Origin: Zhongshania sp. R06B22
Lineage (GTDB): Bacteria > Pseudomonadota > Gammaproteobacteria > Pseudomonadales > Spongiibacteraceae
Reading direction: 5' to 3'
DNA length: 64,000 bases
Assembly (NCBI RefSeq): GCF_040892595.1
Contig: NZ_JBFRYB010000001.1
Coordinates: 558,001-622,000, forward strand
A program made the position numbers and the translations under genes. Shown here piece after piece: positions 62,792 through 64,000 of this stretch (the stretch's first letter is position 1; each line of letters opens with the position of its first letter). The notes below the pieces were generated by a model that saw only the letters and a program-made list of their open reading frames with translations, was not told the origin of the DNA and made no database searches.

Positions 62792-64000
62792 ATGGTGATT
62801 CTATTGCTTCGTTATAAAATAAAAAAAATACTAGATAACGAGGATAACAAGAGTCTGATAGTAGGTAGTTTTTTTGCTTTTATTATTCGTATTGTAGGTG
62901 CGTTAAGTGGGTTTGCAGCAACATTTTTTATAGCGCGCAATTTAGGTCCGGGAGAATCTGGTTATTATTTTTTAGCATTCTCAGTCGTGGTGGTAGTCTC
63001 GGCCTTTTCACGGACTGGTTTGGATAATACAGTATTGCGTTTTACGGGAGGTTCGCCCGAGCTAGCGGTGGATGCAATTTTTAAGTCATTGCTGTTGATT
63101 TTGTCGGTTAGCTCGCTTAGCGCGATGGCTTTATATTTTTGTGCGCCATACCTGGCTACGCAGCTCTTTTCGAAACCTGAATTGGATCCCGTCTTAAGAT
63201 ATATGTCTTTAGGGGTTGTAGGGCTATCGGTTTTGACTATTTCTGCGATGGCTTTACAGGGCATGAGACGAGTGTTGGCATCTGTTTTTGTGCTAAATAT
63301 TGCGGCTAATTTATTGCTTATTGCGAGCTTGTACCTGGTTTCTGATTTATCTGCTGTACAGTTGGCTGGTCTATATGCTTCTGCATCCTTGCTGGTAGGC
63401 GGTGTGGGTTTTAGCTTTTTTTATCTGTATAGGCCGCGTGAACGTAAGTCAGCCATTTCGTGGCGCGATTTGTTTGCTAGCTGCGGCCCACTTTGGATTG
63501 TGGTTATTATGTCGCAAATGGTGGAGTGGTCAGGGCAGTTTATGGCTGGTGCTTATGTGAGCAGCGAGGCTTTGGCCCAGTTAGCGGTTGCGCAGCGTAC
63601 GGCAATGTTAAGTAGTTTTATTTTGATTGCAGTGAATTTGTTCGTTGCGCCGAGGTTTGCTAGTTTATATCGCAATAACGACATGCTGGCTTTGGAACAT
63701 TTGGCGATAAAATCGGTTAAATTAATTAGTTTATTTGCCTTGCCTGTAATTGGTGGCATGCTTATTTTTCCTTCCTTTTTAATGGGCTTGTTTGGGGCGG
63801 AGTTTGCGGAAGGTGCTGTGCTATTGCAGATTTTGGCAGTAGGGCAGTTTATTAATGCTATTACCGGTTCGGTTGGTTTTCTCCTTATAATGTCGGGGCA
63901 TGAGCGCGATATGCGTAATGTAACGCTTATTTCTGGTTTTTCTGCAATTTTTTTGGCTTGGTTTTTAACGGCACAGTTCGGCATCATTGGTGCAGCTACG
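62792..64000 (+). CDS. Wzx-like polysaccharide flippase, truncated by the window end
   Basis: The frame from the ATG at 62792 is open for 403 codons to the last base of the window, so the C-terminus is missing. The protein has repeated hydrophobic segments and begins with the MATE/Wzx-type pattern KSLIVGSFFAFIIRIVGALSGFAATFFIARNLGPGESGYYFLAFS. Many members carry this G-x-x-x-Y/F segment between helices 1 and 2. It should flip lipid-linked repeat units across the inner membrane ahead of the Wzy-like polymerase. No clear ribosome site is seen before the ATG. Confidence 0.82.
   Translation, partial: MVILLLRYKIKKILDNEDNKSLIVGSFFAFIIRIVGALSGFAATFFIARNLGPGESGYYFLAFSVVVVVSAFSRTGLDNTVLRFTGGSPELAVDAIFKSLLLILSVSSLSAMALYFCAPYLATQLFSKPELDPVLRYMSLGVVGLSVLTISAMALQGMRRVLASVFVLNIAANLLLIASLYLVSDLSAVQLAGLYASASLLVGGVGFSFFYLYRPRERKSAISWRDLFASCGPLWIVVIMSQMVEWSGQFMAGAYVSSEALAQLAVAQRTAMLSSFILIAVNLFVAPRFASLYRNNDMLALEHLAIKSVKLISLFALPVIGGMLIFPSFLMGLFGAEFAEGAVLLQILAVGQFINAITGSVGFLLIMSGHERDMRNVTLISGFSAIFLAWFLTAQFGIIGAAT

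Noticed and set aside
62965-63987. Two minus-strand frames near the window end
   Set aside because: Antisense to the truncated Wzx-like flippase, whose plus-strand frame is open throughout and rich in transmembrane segments.

Overview
The window looks like the chromosome of a free-living, probably marine or aquatic gammaproteobacterium. The evidence is class I adenylate cyclase beside cyaY, the lptM-lysA-dapF-DUF484 order, ubiK next to comM, a TorF-type porin beside glnK-amtB, and a Wza/Wzc exopolysaccharide locus. Many proteins remind me of the Cellvibrionales/Spongiibacteraceae, but that placement is inference. No rRNA, tRNA, CRISPR, prophage or insertion sequence was recognised. 

Layout. 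1-10.5 kb is housekeeping and mixed: the end of a VOC protein, an NAD(P)-binding protein, a cytochrome c5-like protein, a trypsin-like lipoprotein, rep helicase, a sulfotransferase followed 3 bp later by an LpxL-like acyltransferase, a REC-REC-GGDEF protein, comM and ubiK. A 107-bp decayed copy of part of comM lies at the 3' end of the GGDEF gene. 10.6-27.1 kb is a nitrogen-acquisition block: ureD-ureABC-ureE-ureF-ureG plus a nickel-permease-like gene, the urea ABC transporter urtABCDE, a glycine-rich secreted protein, a TorF-like porin, and glnK-amtB-glnK. Sigma-54 type -24/-12 elements are visible before ureD, urtA and the porin, and an NtrC-like palindrome lies before the porin, so the block reads as a nitrogen-limitation regulon: import urea, hydrolyse it with nickel urease, and import and sense ammonium. 

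27.2-33.3 kb carries a small SutA-like protein, a YigB-like HAD phosphatase, an alpha/beta hydrolase, DUF484, dapF, lysA, lptM and cyaY. xerC, which normally sits between DUF484 and yigB, is absent there. 33.3-46.4 kb holds cyaA, a lone hydantoinase A-type gene, mutM, a gamma-glutamyltransferase, a GIY-YIG protein, a YfhL-type ferredoxin and coaD. These are separated by large intergenic arrays of one hairpin-based repeat family. 46.5-64 kb is an exopolysaccharide locus: wzc and wza on the minus strand, then an initiating sugar-phosphate transferase, a sulfotransferase, an acyltransferase, a Wzy-like polymerase, glycosyltransferases, an SDR, dTDP-rhamnose genes (rfbB, then rfbACD after a repeat array), a rhamnosyltransferase-like GT2 and a Wzx-like flippase cut by the window end. 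The gene content suggests a rhamnose-containing, possibly sulfated and acylated polymer. 

The most unusual structure is the repeat family. Seven intergenic gaps between 33 and 60 kb carry it and the first 33 kb carries none. Each locus has amplified its own version (226, 166, 180, about 173, about 190-275 or about 310-425 bp units) around one shared hairpin. The hairpin arms show paired substitutions that keep base pairing (ATCCCCGA/TCGGGGAT, ATACCCGA/TCGGGTAT, ATCCCCAA/TTGGGGAT). The first array also nests 37-bp short tandem units.
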